Shown here: piece by piece, positions 34,900-43,075 of the stretch
Layout: the number at the start of each line of letters is the position of its first letter
Numbering within the stretch: position 1 is the stretch's first letter
NCBI RefSeq assembly: GCF_014596915.1
Contig: NZ_JACVWU010000012.1
Span: forward strand, 124,001-188,000
DNA length: 64,000 nt
Direction: 5' to 3'
Source: Streptomyces sp. TRM68416
Lineage (GTDB): Bacteria; Actinomycetota; Actinomycetes; Streptomycetales; Streptomycetaceae
Program-made: the position numbers and the translations under genes
The notes under the pieces: generated by a model
Told to the model about the DNA's origin: nothing
The model's input: only the letters and a program-made list of their open reading frames with translations
Databases searched by the model: none

Positions 34900-36344
34900 C
34901 AGATCAGCGCGAGCAGCAGCAGCGGTATCGCCACCTTCGCGGGCGGCCCGGGGCGGCGGCGTGCGGCGCGGCGGCGGGCGGCACGGGGGCCTGGGTGAGG
35001 GCCTTGGTGCAGGCCTGGCGGGTGCTGGGACAGGGGCTCGGAAATCGGCTGAGCCGAGGGTGGAACCTGCGGGTCCTGAGCGGTGTATGAAGCAGTAGAG
35101 GCATCGGCGGGGCGGTGCGCGGGGTACTGCGGGGCGTACGGCCGGGGGGAGGACAGGACATGCGTGGGCTGGTAGGGGGTCTGTGGCTCCGGCTGGGGCG
35201 GCTGCGGTGGTGGTTGCGGTGGTTGCGGCCGTACCGGCGGCGGCAGAGGGAAGCTGCCGGTGTCCGACATGGGGGACGGCTGCCGGGACGGGGTGGCGTC
35301 GGTCGCCGGCCGTGCCCCGGTCATGCCCTGCCGGGGATCGGGCGGTACGGCGGTGGCCCGACGGTCCGCCGAGGTGGAGCCGGTGCCGGTCTGCCCGGAG
35401 TGCCCTGTCTGGCCGGTCTGCGAGAGCACCGCGCCGGTGCTGCTCTCCACACCCGGCGCCCGCTTGAGCGGGCCTTCGGGGGCGAACCCCTGGGGGAGCG
35501 GGCCGAGTTGGTCGAAGATCTCGATCAGCTCGTCGTCGGGGCCGGGCTCCGGCAGCAGTTCGGCGGCGGAGGCGAGCGCCTTGCGCGCCCCCGTGGCCGT
35601 GCGGAACCGCGCCTGCGGATCCGGCTGGAGCAGGGTCGCCACGACCTGCCACAGCGGCTCGGGGATCCCCTTGGGCGCGCTCGGCGTCCCGTGCGCCGCG
35701 AAGTACTGCACGAGCGCCTTGGCGTCGGGCTTGGCGCCCTCCAGCAGATACAGCGCGACCAGGCCCACCGCGAACAGGTCGGCGGGGAAGTCCGGTTCCG
35801 CGCCCAGCAGTTGCTCGGGCGCGAGATACCCGGGCGTGCCCACCACGAGGTTGGTCTCGGTCAGCCGCGGTTCGCCCAGCCGCATCGCGATGCCGAAGTC
35901 GGACAGCCGTAGCCGCGGCCGGCCCGTTCCGGTGGCTTCCAGCAGCACGTTGGCGGGCTTGATGTCGCGATGCACCACGCCCTCGGCGTGCACGGCGGCC
36001 AGTCCCGCGAGGAGCTGGTCGAGCAGGGTGCAGACGAAGGGGGGCGGCAGGGGGCCGTAGTCCCCTACCAGGTGGACCAGTGAGCCACCGGCGACCAGGT
36101 CCATCGTGAACAGGACCTTGTCGTCGTCGGCGGCCCAGCTGGCGGGGGCGAGCACATGGGGGTGATCGATACGCAGGGCCTGTTCGCGCACGAAGCGCAG
36201 CAGGGAGTGCGCGTCGCTCTGCTGGAGCACCTTGGCGGCCACATAACGGCGGCGGCGGTGATCGAAGGCGCGCCAGACGGCGCCCACTCCTCCGCGTCCG
36301 ATCGGGTCGACCAGTTCGTACCGCCCGGCGAAGACCTCACCCAT
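34863..36344 (-). CDS. membrane-anchored Ser/Thr protein kinase
   Basis: A 493-residue Hanks-type kinase. The ATP loop is GRGGVGAVW near residues 17-25, the Lys is in YVAAKVL, and the catalytic loop is VVHRDIKPANVLL near 128-140. LSDFGIAM and APEQLLG follow. After residue 285 there is a long Pro/Gln/Thr-rich linker, a basic stretch (RAARRRAARRRPG) and a C-terminal membrane helix, AIPLLLLALICYAAGFWAL. No extracellular sensor domain follows the helix. ATG 36344 matches the family start MGEVFAGRYELVDPIGRG. The adjacent upstream XRE gene is on the same strand. Confidence 0.92.
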   Translation of the reverse strand: MGEVFAGRYELVDPIGRGGVGAVWRAFDHRRRRYVAAKVLQQSDAHSLLRFVREQALRIDHPHVLAPASWAADDDKVLFTMDLVAGGSLVHLVGDYGPLPPPFVCTLLDQLLAGLAAVHAEGVVHRDIKPANVLLEATGTGRPRLRLSDFGIAMRLGEPRLTETNLVVGTPGYLAPEQLLGAEPDFPADLFAVGLVALYLLEGAKPDAKALVQYFAAHGTPSAPKGIPEPLWQVVATLLQPDPQARFRTATGARKALASAAELLPEPGPDDELIEIFDQLGPLPQGFAPEGPLKRAPGVESSTGAVLSQTGQTGHSGQTGTGSTSADRRATAVPPDPRQGMTGARPATDATPSRQPSPMSDTGSFPLPPPVRPQPPQPPPQPPQPEPQTPYQPTHVLSSPRPYAPQYPAHRPADASTASYTAQDPQVPPSAQPISEPLSQHPPGLHQGPHPGPRAARRRAARRRPGPPAKVAIPLLLLALICYAAGFWALAQI

Positions 36345-36474
36345 GGCTGTGCGTCGCTCCTCCCCCTCCGCTTTCCTCCTTGCCTCCCCCTCGACGAGCG
36401 CTACGACTCCCCCTCGCGCCGTTCTCGGCGGTGCGTCCGGCTGCCGAACCCCCGTGGGCGGCCGGACGCGGGGG

Positions 36475-37023
36475 TCAGCTCTGGTGGGACTGGTAGTGCG
36501 CGACGGCGTCCGACGTGCGGCCGGCGCCGTACACCCGGAGGAACTCTGCCAGCTCCGGGTGGCTGGGGGCGAGAGTGTCGGCGGCCTCGATGATGTCCCC
36601 GGCGGCGGCGACCGAGCGCAGCAGCGACTGGATCTCACGGACCACGCGCTTGACGGTGGGCGCCCCCGAACTGCTCGTCGACTGCGTGGTGTTGCTGAGC
36701 ACCGAGCCCCCCTGCGACTTCTTGATCTCCTCCATGCGCTCGGTGGCCTCGGCCGCGCTCACACTGCCGTCGGCGACCTGCCCCGCCAGGTCCTGCAGCA
36801 GCTGTACGCGCTGCACCACGGCCGGGTTGCCGATCTTCGCCCGCTGACCGCTCATCAGCTGCGACAGCATCGGTGCGGACAGTCCCAGTACCCCCGCGAG
36901 ACGAGCCTGATTGAGACCAAGATCGTCTATGAGCTTACGGAAGAGCGCCCCCAGCGGCTCCCCATACCAGTTCCGCTGCAGTTCCCGCGCTCTTGCGGTG
37001 GCTTCCTGCTGTGCGGCGTCCAT
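36475..37023 (-). CDS. XRE-family DNA-binding protein
   Basis: A 182-residue protein. The helix-turn-helix is at about residues 35-60: LIDDLGLNQARLAGVLGLSA, then PMLSQLMSGQR. A helical C-terminal half has KRVVREIQSLLRSVAAAGDI and ends with VYGAGRTSDAVAHYQSHQS. A serine-rich hinge lies in the middle. No known ligand domain. It lies 130 bp upstream of the kinase gene on the same strand, so joint transcription is possible. A conserved Streptomyces chromosomal gene rather than part of a mobile element. Confidence 0.85.
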   Translation of the reverse strand: MDAAQQEATARARELQRNWYGEPLGALFRKLIDDLGLNQARLAGVLGLSAPMLSQLMSGQRAKIGNPAVVQRVQLLQDLAGQVADGSVSAAEATERMEEIKKSQGGSVLSNTTQSTSSSGAPTVKRVVREIQSLLRSVAAAGDIIEAADTLAPSHPELAEFLRVYGAGRTSDAVAHYQSHQS

Positions 37024-37121
37024 TGCGTCTCCCCATCGCTTCCCCAGAACCGCGGTTCGCTGTAGCGAACCACGCGGAGCATCTTACGGAGAGTGGTCGG
37101 CCATCGGGACCCCCAATCTTT

Positions 37122-37152
37122 TTGCGAGATACCCGGGGTGACCCGGTACTCT
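37122..37152 (+). promoter_or_regulatory. promoter candidate for tRNA-Ala
   Basis: TTGCGA at 37122-37127, 19 bp, TACTCT at 37147-37152, about 54 bp before the tRNA. Confidence 0.4.
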
Positions 37153-37205
37153 GGTTCGCGACGCCCGCCGGACGTGTGGTTCTTCCGGTCGGACGTTCCC
37201 TTCCC

Positions 37206-37278
37206 GGGGCCTTAGCTCAGTTGGTAGAGCGCTGTCTTTGCATGGCAGATGTCAGGGGTTCGACTCCCCTAGGCTCCA
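37206..37278 (+). tRNA. tRNA-Ala(TGC)
   Basis: A 73-nt cloverleaf. Acceptor GGGGCCT/AGGCTCC (one G-T pair), D arm GCTC/GAGC, anticodon arm CTGTC-TTTGCAT-GGCAG with TGC anticodon, T arm AGGGG-TTCGACT-CCCCT, discriminator A. The CCA end is not encoded (the sequence goes on CAT). Confidence 0.96.
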
Positions 37279-37283
37279 CATAT

Positions 37284-37328
37284 AAACGCCCTCTGGCCTG
37301 TGGAAACGCGGTTTCGGAGGGCGTTTTT
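37284..37328 (+). terminator. tRNA-Ala terminator
   Basis: AAACGCCCTC at 37284-37293 pairs with GAGGGCGTTT at 37317-37326, followed by TT. The loop contains GGAAACGCGGTTTC, which can form a second stem. A related hairpin is at 42330-42372. I see nothing further in 37329-37576. Confidence 0.8.
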
Positions 37329-37576
37329 CATGCCCAGACGACAGTCGTCGGACTGTTCCGCCACGTGTATGTCACCGCCTGGGCGGTCTTGGCGGCCTGC
37401 CGCCCACCAGGCGCCGCGCTCCGGGCCGATCGTACGGGCAACGCCGACACTGAACTGCTGGCACCTGGTGTGATAGGAGACCGCCTGGGGGAAGCATCGA
37501 ACTTCCCGGGGTTCTGTGATCCAGCGTTCCTGGGGCGGATCAGCAGAGGCGAGTACCCGGGCAGAAGGGGGAGAGC

Positions 37577-38116
37577 ATGTCGGAAGCCTTGGTGGCACTG
37601 GCGGCTGCGGGAGGCACCGCGGTGGTGCAGGCGGCCGGTACGGATGCGTGGACGCAGCTCCGGGGCAGGCTGGCGCGGCTTGTCGGACGCGGCGGCGTTG
37701 AAGCGGAGCGGCGCACCTTGTCCCGGCTGGACCGTACGGCTGCCGAACTGGCCGATGCGGACGCGGAGGAGATCGGCGCGTTGCGAGCAGGCCATGGACG
37801 TGCCTGGCAGGAACGCTTCGAAATGCTGCTCAGCTCGCTGCCGGACGACGAGCGGGAGGTCGTTGCCGCGGAACTCCGGGAGCTCGTCGCCGAGTCGCAG
37901 CAGGAACGCCCCGGCGCGCGCAACCACTTCGAGATCAGCGGCGGAACGTTCAATTCACCGGTCCAGATCGCCGAGACCATCCACGGCACGACCTTCAACA
38001 TCGGCCCGGCGTCGTCCTCTTCCGAAGGCGCGCGAGACCGCACGCACTCCCCGCAGGAAGGGGAAGGTGACGACGGTACGGACCCCGGACCGGCACCGGC
38101 AGGGCCCGTACGATGA
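37577..38116 (+). CDS. small STAND-associated protein with C-terminal amyloid-like motif
   Basis: A 179-residue protein. It begins MSEALVALAAAGGTAVVQAA, a weakly hydrophobic helix, followed by amphipathic helical regions up to residue 112. Residues 117-143 contain NHFEISGGTFNSPVQIAETI and a following HGTTFNIG. The tail is acidic and disordered. The STAND protein encoded next has a closely similar stretch at its N-terminus, AHYEISGGTYLAPVILGENI. Genes overlap by ATGA. Effector/NLR pairs sharing such short RHIM-like or BASS amyloid motifs are known in filamentous bacteria. By that analogy this is the cell-death or membrane-active effector; activity is inferred, not shown. Confidence 0.75.
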   Translation: MSEALVALAAAGGTAVVQAAGTDAWTQLRGRLARLVGRGGVEAERRTLSRLDRTAAELADADAEEIGALRAGHGRAWQERFEMLLSSLPDDEREVVAAELRELVAESQQERPGARNHFEISGGTFNSPVQIAETIHGTTFNIGPASSSSEGARDRTHSPQEGEGDDGTDPGPAPAGPVR

Positions 38117-41100
38117 CGCAGCGGCCCGACGGCATCGATGCCGCCGTCGGGCGAAGTGCCGGCGCCCACTACGAGATCAGCGGCGGCACCTATCTCGCCC
38201 CGGTGATCCTCGGCGAGAACATCACCCTGCACCTGCCGCGTGCCATCACCCCGGCGATGAACGGCCTGCCGCCCCGCTCCGGGACCTTCGCCGGGCGCGC
38301 CGACGCGCTGGAACGGCTCATGGCCGCCCTGGCCCCGCGACCGGAGCGGGGCGACGCCGTGGTGGTTGCCGTCTCCGGGCTGCCCGGCGTCGGCAAGACC
38401 GAACTCGTCCTGCAGGCCGCGGACCGGGCCTGCCGCGAGGAGGGCTGGTTCCCGGGCGGGGTGCTCTTCGTCGACCTGCAGGGCTACCGCTCGTCGGAAG
38501 CCGACGGCTTCCTGACGACCCACCGGGTGCTGCGCTCCTTCCTCGCCTCGCTCGGGGTGTCCGCCGACCATCTCCCCGACGACGTGCAGGACCTTGCCCG
38601 CATCTACCGGTCGGCGCTGACCGCGTACGCCGACCGGAACCGTCGCGTCCTCGTCGTCGTCGACAACGCCGCATCCGCCGACGAGGTCCTGCCGCTTCTG
38701 CCCGGGGACCCGCGCGTCCCGGTCCTCGTCACCTCCCGCCATACCCTCTCGGACCTGAGCAACGTTGCCCTGAACGACCTGGAGCCCCTGACCTCCGAGG
38801 CATCGCTGGACCTCCTCCGGGAGGAGCTGGCCCGCAAGAGGGGACCGGAATACGGGCGCGTGGAGGATGAGCCCGAGGAGGCCGCCCGGATCGCCGAGCT
38901 CTGCGGGCATCTGCCCCTGGCCCTGCAGATCGTCGCCGCCCTGCTGGCCGACACCCCGGAGCGCACCCTCGCCTCCTTCGCCGGTGAACTGAGGGAGGCC
39001 GTCCGCCCGTTGGACGGTCTGGAACGCGAATCCTGGGGCGTACGAGGCGCCATCGACCTCTCGTACGCCATGCTGCCCGCCGACCAGGCCCGGGCGGTCC
39101 GGCTGCTGTGGCTTTCCGTCTACGACAGCATTTCCACCGAGGCGGCGGCCCGCGCCCTGGACGCCACCGAGGAGGAGACAAGGCGGCTGCTGCGCGCGCT
39201 GGCGCGGGCCAACCTGCTCCGCAACACCGGCTCGGACGGCGACCGGTGGAGCATGCACGACCTGATCGCCCAATACGCGGACGAACGCCGCGTGGCGGAG
39301 CGCGCGTCACACAACGACCGGCAGTCGCTGCCGCGGCTGACCCGGCACTACCTGTGGACCGCGTCGGAGGCCCATTCCCGCCTGACCTCGCAGGGCGTCT
39401 CCCCTTTTTTGGCGACGCTGGCGACTGCTTCCTGGGCGCCCACCGCCACGCCCGGGGCCACCCCGCGCTTCGACAGCCCCCAGGCGGCCCTGGCCTGGCT
39501 CGACGAGGAGCGTGACAACCTCGTCACCACGGTCTGGCTGGCCGAGTACAGCGAGGAGCCCCTGCTGTGCGTCGGCATAGCCGTGGCATTGTCCAGCTAC
39601 CTCGACCTGCGGCATGACTCGGAGAGCTGGCTCCGGGTCGCGACGGCGGCCGTCGACACCGCGGAGAAGGACGGCGACCCGGATCTGCTGGCCAACGCCC
39701 TGGACGTTTTCGGCAACGCCTTGCACGCCGCTAACCGGCCCGAGGAGGCAGCGGGCGTGCTGTTCCGCGTGGCGGAGCTCTGCCGAGAGCTGGAGGACCC
39801 CGGCGGCGAGGCCCATGCCCTCAGCGCGGCCGCCGGCGCGTTGCAGGACCTGCACCGGCACGACGAAGCCATGGAGGCGCACGCCGCTGCCCGGGCTGCG
39901 TACCGGCGTTCCGGCGCCACGGACGACGACCCCCACCTGCTGCGCCGTTACGGCTCGACACTTCGGGCCATGGGACGCTTCGACGACGCGATCGCCTCCC
40001 ACGACGCGGCCCTCGCCGCGCAGCGCGCCGCCGGAGACCGCGAGGGCCAGGCCGTCACTCTCAGCAACCTTGCCAACGCGCTGGCCGAATCGGGCCTCCA
40101 CGTGAGGGCCGAAACCGCGTACGCCGAGTCCATCGCCCTCTTCCGGGAGATCGGACACGGCCGCGGGGAGGCCAATGCCCTGCACGGCTTGGCCACGTTG
40201 CTGCGCGAGCAGCAACGGAGCACCGCGGCCCTGGACATCGTCGAACAGGCCCGGGAAGTCGCCCGCGTGGCCGGCGATGCCCAGCAGGAGAGCCGCGCCC
40301 TGCACGCCATGGGCGTGATCCTGGCGGACCTCGACCGTATCGACGAGGCGTTCGAAGCGCAGCGTGCCGCGCGAGACGTCGCACGCGACGCCGCCGACGT
40401 ACGGCGTGAAGCGGAGGCGCTCTTCTTCATCAGCCACCTGCTCCACACCACCGGACGGCCGGACGAGGCCATGGAATCCGCGCAGGAGGCGCTGGAACTG
40501 TTCCGCGCATGCGGAGACCGGCTCCGCGAGGGCGACGCGCTCAACACGCTGGCCGATGCACTGGACGAACTGGGGGATGTGGAACGGTGTCTCGAAGCGC
40601 GGAGGCTGGCCGCCGCCGTGTACGAGGAGGTCGGCGAGCCCCGGCTCGCCTCCACGCTCGCTCTGCTCGGACTGAAGCTGTTTGAGGAGCGGCGTTGGGC
40701 CGAGGCCGTCGAACCCCTGCAGCGGGCTGTGGAGCTGTACCGCGCGCGGGGCGAGGGTGCGGCCTCCCTCCTGCTGTTCCTCGGCAGGGCGCTGGTCAAG
40801 GAGGGGCGCTACGCGGAAGCGGTGGACATCCTCACGCAGGCCGTGGCCGGGCTCGGCGAACTCACCGCAGCCGGGGACAAGGAGGCGGCCTCGGACGAGG
40901 GTGAGGCGCTGCTCTGGCTGGGGCACGCGCTTGAACGCGTCGACCGCCCACACGAGAGAGTCACCGCATACGCCCGCGCCACCGTCCGCTTCCGGTCCCT
41001 GGGGGACCGCGACCGGAAGAAGACGGCACTGTCCTGTCTGCAGCTGGCGAGGATCGCCACCGGGACGGCCGGGTGGCGCGGCTGGCTGGAATGGCTCCGG

Positions 41101-41361
41101 TTGCGGCTCTTCCCCGGTACGGCACGGAAGAACCCGGCCCGGGCGGAGAGCCTGCGGTACCGCACGGTGGTCGACCGCCGCGCCCCAACTCGGGTGCTGC
41201 TGACGGCGGTGTTCCTGATGTCGGCACACCTGTTGACGGTGCCCGGCGTGCCGTTCGCCTCACGCCTGGTGACCGTACTGCTGTCGCTGGCGCTGCTGAG
41301 CGGAGTCCACGGCATCGGGCGTCGGCTGTGGCGCAAGCAGTCTTCCGAGGTCGAGCGGTGA
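38113..41361 (+). CDS. NLR-like STAND protein: NB-ARC, TPR array, C-terminal membrane helices
   Basis: A 1082-residue protein. Residues 18-38 form the motif shared with the upstream protein. NB-ARC domain: P-loop GLPGVGKT at 89-96, RVLVVVDNA (Walker B) near 177-185, PVLVTSRH (sensor) near 203 and GHLPLALQIVAALL (GLPL motif) near 280. A winged-helix part ends near 410. About ten tetratricopeptide-like helical pairs fill 480-1000 (for example ALNTLADALDELGDVERCLE). Two hydrophobic segments, VLLTAVFLMSAHLLTVPGV and RLVTVLLSLALLSGVHGI, lie near the C-terminus. The plan is that of plant and fungal NLR immune receptors and of bacterial STAND sensors. A trigger is unknown. Confidence 0.88.
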   Translation: MTQRPDGIDAAVGRSAGAHYEISGGTYLAPVILGENITLHLPRAITPAMNGLPPRSGTFAGRADALERLMAALAPRPERGDAVVVAVSGLPGVGKTELVLQAADRACREEGWFPGGVLFVDLQGYRSSEADGFLTTHRVLRSFLASLGVSADHLPDDVQDLARIYRSALTAYADRNRRVLVVVDNAASADEVLPLLPGDPRVPVLVTSRHTLSDLSNVALNDLEPLTSEASLDLLREELARKRGPEYGRVEDEPEEAARIAELCGHLPLALQIVAALLADTPERTLASFAGELREAVRPLDGLERESWGVRGAIDLSYAMLPADQARAVRLLWLSVYDSISTEAAARALDATEEETRRLLRALARANLLRNTGSDGDRWSMHDLIAQYADERRVAERASHNDRQSLPRLTRHYLWTASEAHSRLTSQGVSPFLATLATASWAPTATPGATPRFDSPQAALAWLDEERDNLVTTVWLAEYSEEPLLCVGIAVALSSYLDLRHDSESWLRVATAAVDTAEKDGDPDLLANALDVFGNALHAANRPEEAAGVLFRVAELCRELEDPGGEAHALSAAAGALQDLHRHDEAMEAHAAARAAYRRSGATDDDPHLLRRYGSTLRAMGRFDDAIASHDAALAAQRAAGDREGQAVTLSNLANALAESGLHVRAETAYAESIALFREIGHGRGEANALHGLATLLREQQRSTAALDIVEQAREVARVAGDAQQESRALHAMGVILADLDRIDEAFEAQRAARDVARDAADVRREAEALFFISHLLHTTGRPDEAMESAQEALELFRACGDRLREGDALNTLADALDELGDVERCLEARRLAAAVYEEVGEPRLASTLALLGLKLFEERRWAEAVEPLQRAVELYRARGEGAASLLLFLGRALVKEGRYAEAVDILTQAVAGLGELTAAGDKEAASDEGEALLWLGHALERVDRPHERVTAYARATVRFRSLGDRDRKKTALSCLQLARIATGTAGWRGWLEWLRLRLFPGTARKNPARAESLRYRTVVDRRAPTRVLLTAVFLMSAHLLTVPGVPFASRLVTVLLSLALLSGVHGIGRRLWRKQSSEVER

Positions 41362-41628
41362 CCGGTGGGTGTGCCGTGCTCAGGGACTGGGGACACACGG
41401 CGACACTGGATCAATGTGGGTGGGCGGTTGGTACACCTGCGCGGTTGTATCCCTCGGCGCCGCGAGATCCAGTCCACCAGTGGCGGTTCGCGAGTCCGGC
41501 GGCCGTGGAACACCGGGTGCGATGCGGCACAGGTAGCGCATGGCCGGGAGGGCAGCGGCCGTGGGCCCGACGCGGTCGCCCACCTGTGTGTCGATCGTAT
41601 TCTGGGAGGCGACGGGAAGGATCCGCTG

Positions 41629-42180
41629 ATGAGCGTTGACGCGATCATGCACACCGAGTTCCCCGAGGGATACACAGTCTTCTTCGGTGTCGACGGGAAG
41701 GTGATCATGACCCCGCAGAGCGAGGAGCACTCCAGCACGATCCGCTCGATGCAGATCGACACGCTCGCTCTGGGGCGTCGCGCGAAGGTGACGTCCGACG
41801 TGTACCTGGACTTCCCGGCCGACGAGAACTCCGCCCCCGACCTGGCGATTCTGCGCGAGGACGCGCAGAAGCAGGGCAAGCGCTACAGCTTCGAGGACGT
41901 CCTGCTGATCGCGGAGGTGGTGTCGGTCTCCTCTGCGCGCAAGGACTACGACGACTGCACCGCCAAGTACGGCCGCTACGGCATCCCGGTCTACCTGGTC
42001 GTGGACCCGTACGCCGGGGAGGTCGTCGTCCACACCGAGCCCACCGGGACCGGCTACATCACCGCGCGCACACACAAGTACGGCGCGGGCAAGCTCCCCA
42101 TCGAGCTGGCCGACGGGCGGACCTTCACTCTCGACCTGGACGAGCTGCCCCGGCCCGAACCGGAGACCGGTACCCGTTGA
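41629..42180 (+). CDS. Uma2-family (DUF820) endonuclease-like protein
   Basis: A 183-residue PD-(D/E)xK-fold protein. Blocks typical of Uma2 are DVYLDFPADENSAPDLAILR with the active-site Asp, LLIAEVVSVSSARKDYDDC with E-x-V-S and the Lys-Asp pair, and KYGRYGIPVYLVVDP. GGGAAGG lies before ATG 41629. It follows the STAND gene after 267 bp in which I see nothing. Uma2 proteins are numerous in streptomycetes and not tied to one function. Confidence 0.85.
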   Translation: MSVDAIMHTEFPEGYTVFFGVDGKVIMTPQSEEHSSTIRSMQIDTLALGRRAKVTSDVYLDFPADENSAPDLAILREDAQKQGKRYSFEDVLLIAEVVSVSSARKDYDDCTAKYGRYGIPVYLVVDPYAGEVVVHTEPTGTGYITARTHKYGAGKLPIELADGRTFTLDLDELPRPEPETGTR

Positions 42181-42291
42181 TCGTGCCGGTCCGCAGGCGG
42201 CACCGGACGGTTGCTGCAAACTTCCTTATGGGCGGGGTGGAAACAGGGTCTTTGTCCCGGCTCTCCGGAGAACCGCAGGTGAGAAGCGTCG

Positions 42292-42325
42292 CCCTCTCGG
42301 GTTCGACCCCCCCTGCGCTCCACCC
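42292..42325 (+). pseudogene. tRNA 3'-end remnant
   Basis: CTCTCGGGTTCGACCCCC followed by TGCGCTCCACC resembles the T arm and acceptor end of a tRNA, including GGTTCGA, but the 5' half is absent. Alignment by eye with the tRNA-Ala 3' end (37252-37282) shows many identities, including GTTCGAC and GCTCCAC, with differences in the stems. Confidence 0.5.
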
Positions 42326-42329
42326 ATGT

Positions 42330-42372
42330 ACACCCCTCTGACCTGCGGAAACGAGGCCGGAGGGGTGTCTTT
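42330..42372 (+). terminator. terminator related to that of tRNA-Ala
   Basis: ACACCCCTC at 42330-42338 pairs with GAGGGGTGT at 42360-42368, then CTTT. The loop reads TGACCTGCGGAAACGAGG, close to TGGCCTGTGGAAACGCGG in the tRNA-Ala terminator. It ends the Uma2 side and probably the kinase-regulator side too. Confidence 0.75.
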
Positions 42373-42418
42373 GATTTCCTACGTGTTCGGCACGATGGAG
42401 TCAGCTTCAGCGGCCGGC

Positions 42419-43075
42419 TCAGAGGTCGTCCACGTCCACCAGGCCGTCCTGGATGGCGCGGGCGACCAGGCTGGCCTTGGTGCGGGCGGGGCGGCCGAGG
42501 TTGGCGTACTTGATGCGTACACGGTCCAGGTAGGAGTTGACCGTGCGGACGGAGATGCCGAGGCGCTGGGCGACGAGTTCCTTGGACTCGCACTGGAACC
42601 ACTCGATGAGGACGTTCTCCTCGCGCGCGGAGAGCTGGGGGCGGTCGGCGCGGGCGTTGGTGCCGAGCGCGCCGGCGAGGGCCGGCGGCATGTAGGGGCG
42701 TTCGTCGGCCGCGGCCAGCGTCGCCTCGACCAGGTGCTCCTGGCCCTCGCTCTTGGTCAGGAAGGTCGCCGCTCCCAGGTCCAGGCAGGTGAGCGCGGTC
42801 TTCTCGTCGTCCCGCATCGTGTAGACGACCACCTGTCGCCCGGCGTCGACAAGGCGTCGCAGATCGCCGAAGGCGGTGCCGGCCTCGCCGAGTTGCAGGT
42901 CCAGGACGACCACGTCGGCGGTGCTGCCCGGCGCGGTCCAGGCCTCCCGTGCGGAGCAGCCGGACGCGATCACGGTGATGGGCCGCGGTGATGCGCCGTA
43001 CCACATTTCCACGCCCGCGAGGATGGCGGGATGATCGTCGATGACGACCACGCTGACCGGTGCTTCGCTGTTCAT
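42419..43075 (-). CDS. LuxR/NarL-type response regulator
   Basis: A 218-residue regulator. The receiver domain has the acidic pair in VVIDDHPAI, the phosphorylated Asp59 in VVVLDLQLG, and Lys in FLTKSEGQ. The DNA-binding domain runs from about residue 145, with the helix-turn-helix SKELVAQRLGISVRTVNSYL. ATG 43075 overlaps the histidine kinase stop (ATGA), so the pair is coupled and cognate. Target genes are not evident; no LuxR-type operator is recognised nearby. Confidence 0.92.
   Translation of the reverse strand: MNSEAPVSVVVIDDHPAILAGVEMWYGASPRPITVIASGCSAREAWTAPGSTADVVVLDLQLGEAGTAFGDLRRLVDAGRQVVVYTMRDDEKTALTCLDLGAATFLTKSEGQEHLVEATLAAADERPYMPPALAGALGTNARADRPQLSAREENVLIEWFQCESKELVAQRLGISVRTVNSYLDRVRIKYANLGRPARTKASLVARAIQDGLVDVDDL

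Noticed and set aside
36475..37023. XRE gene as part of the tRNA-Ala island
   Set aside because: It lies on the other side of the tRNA, outside the possible att remnants, and looks like a conserved chromosomal gene.
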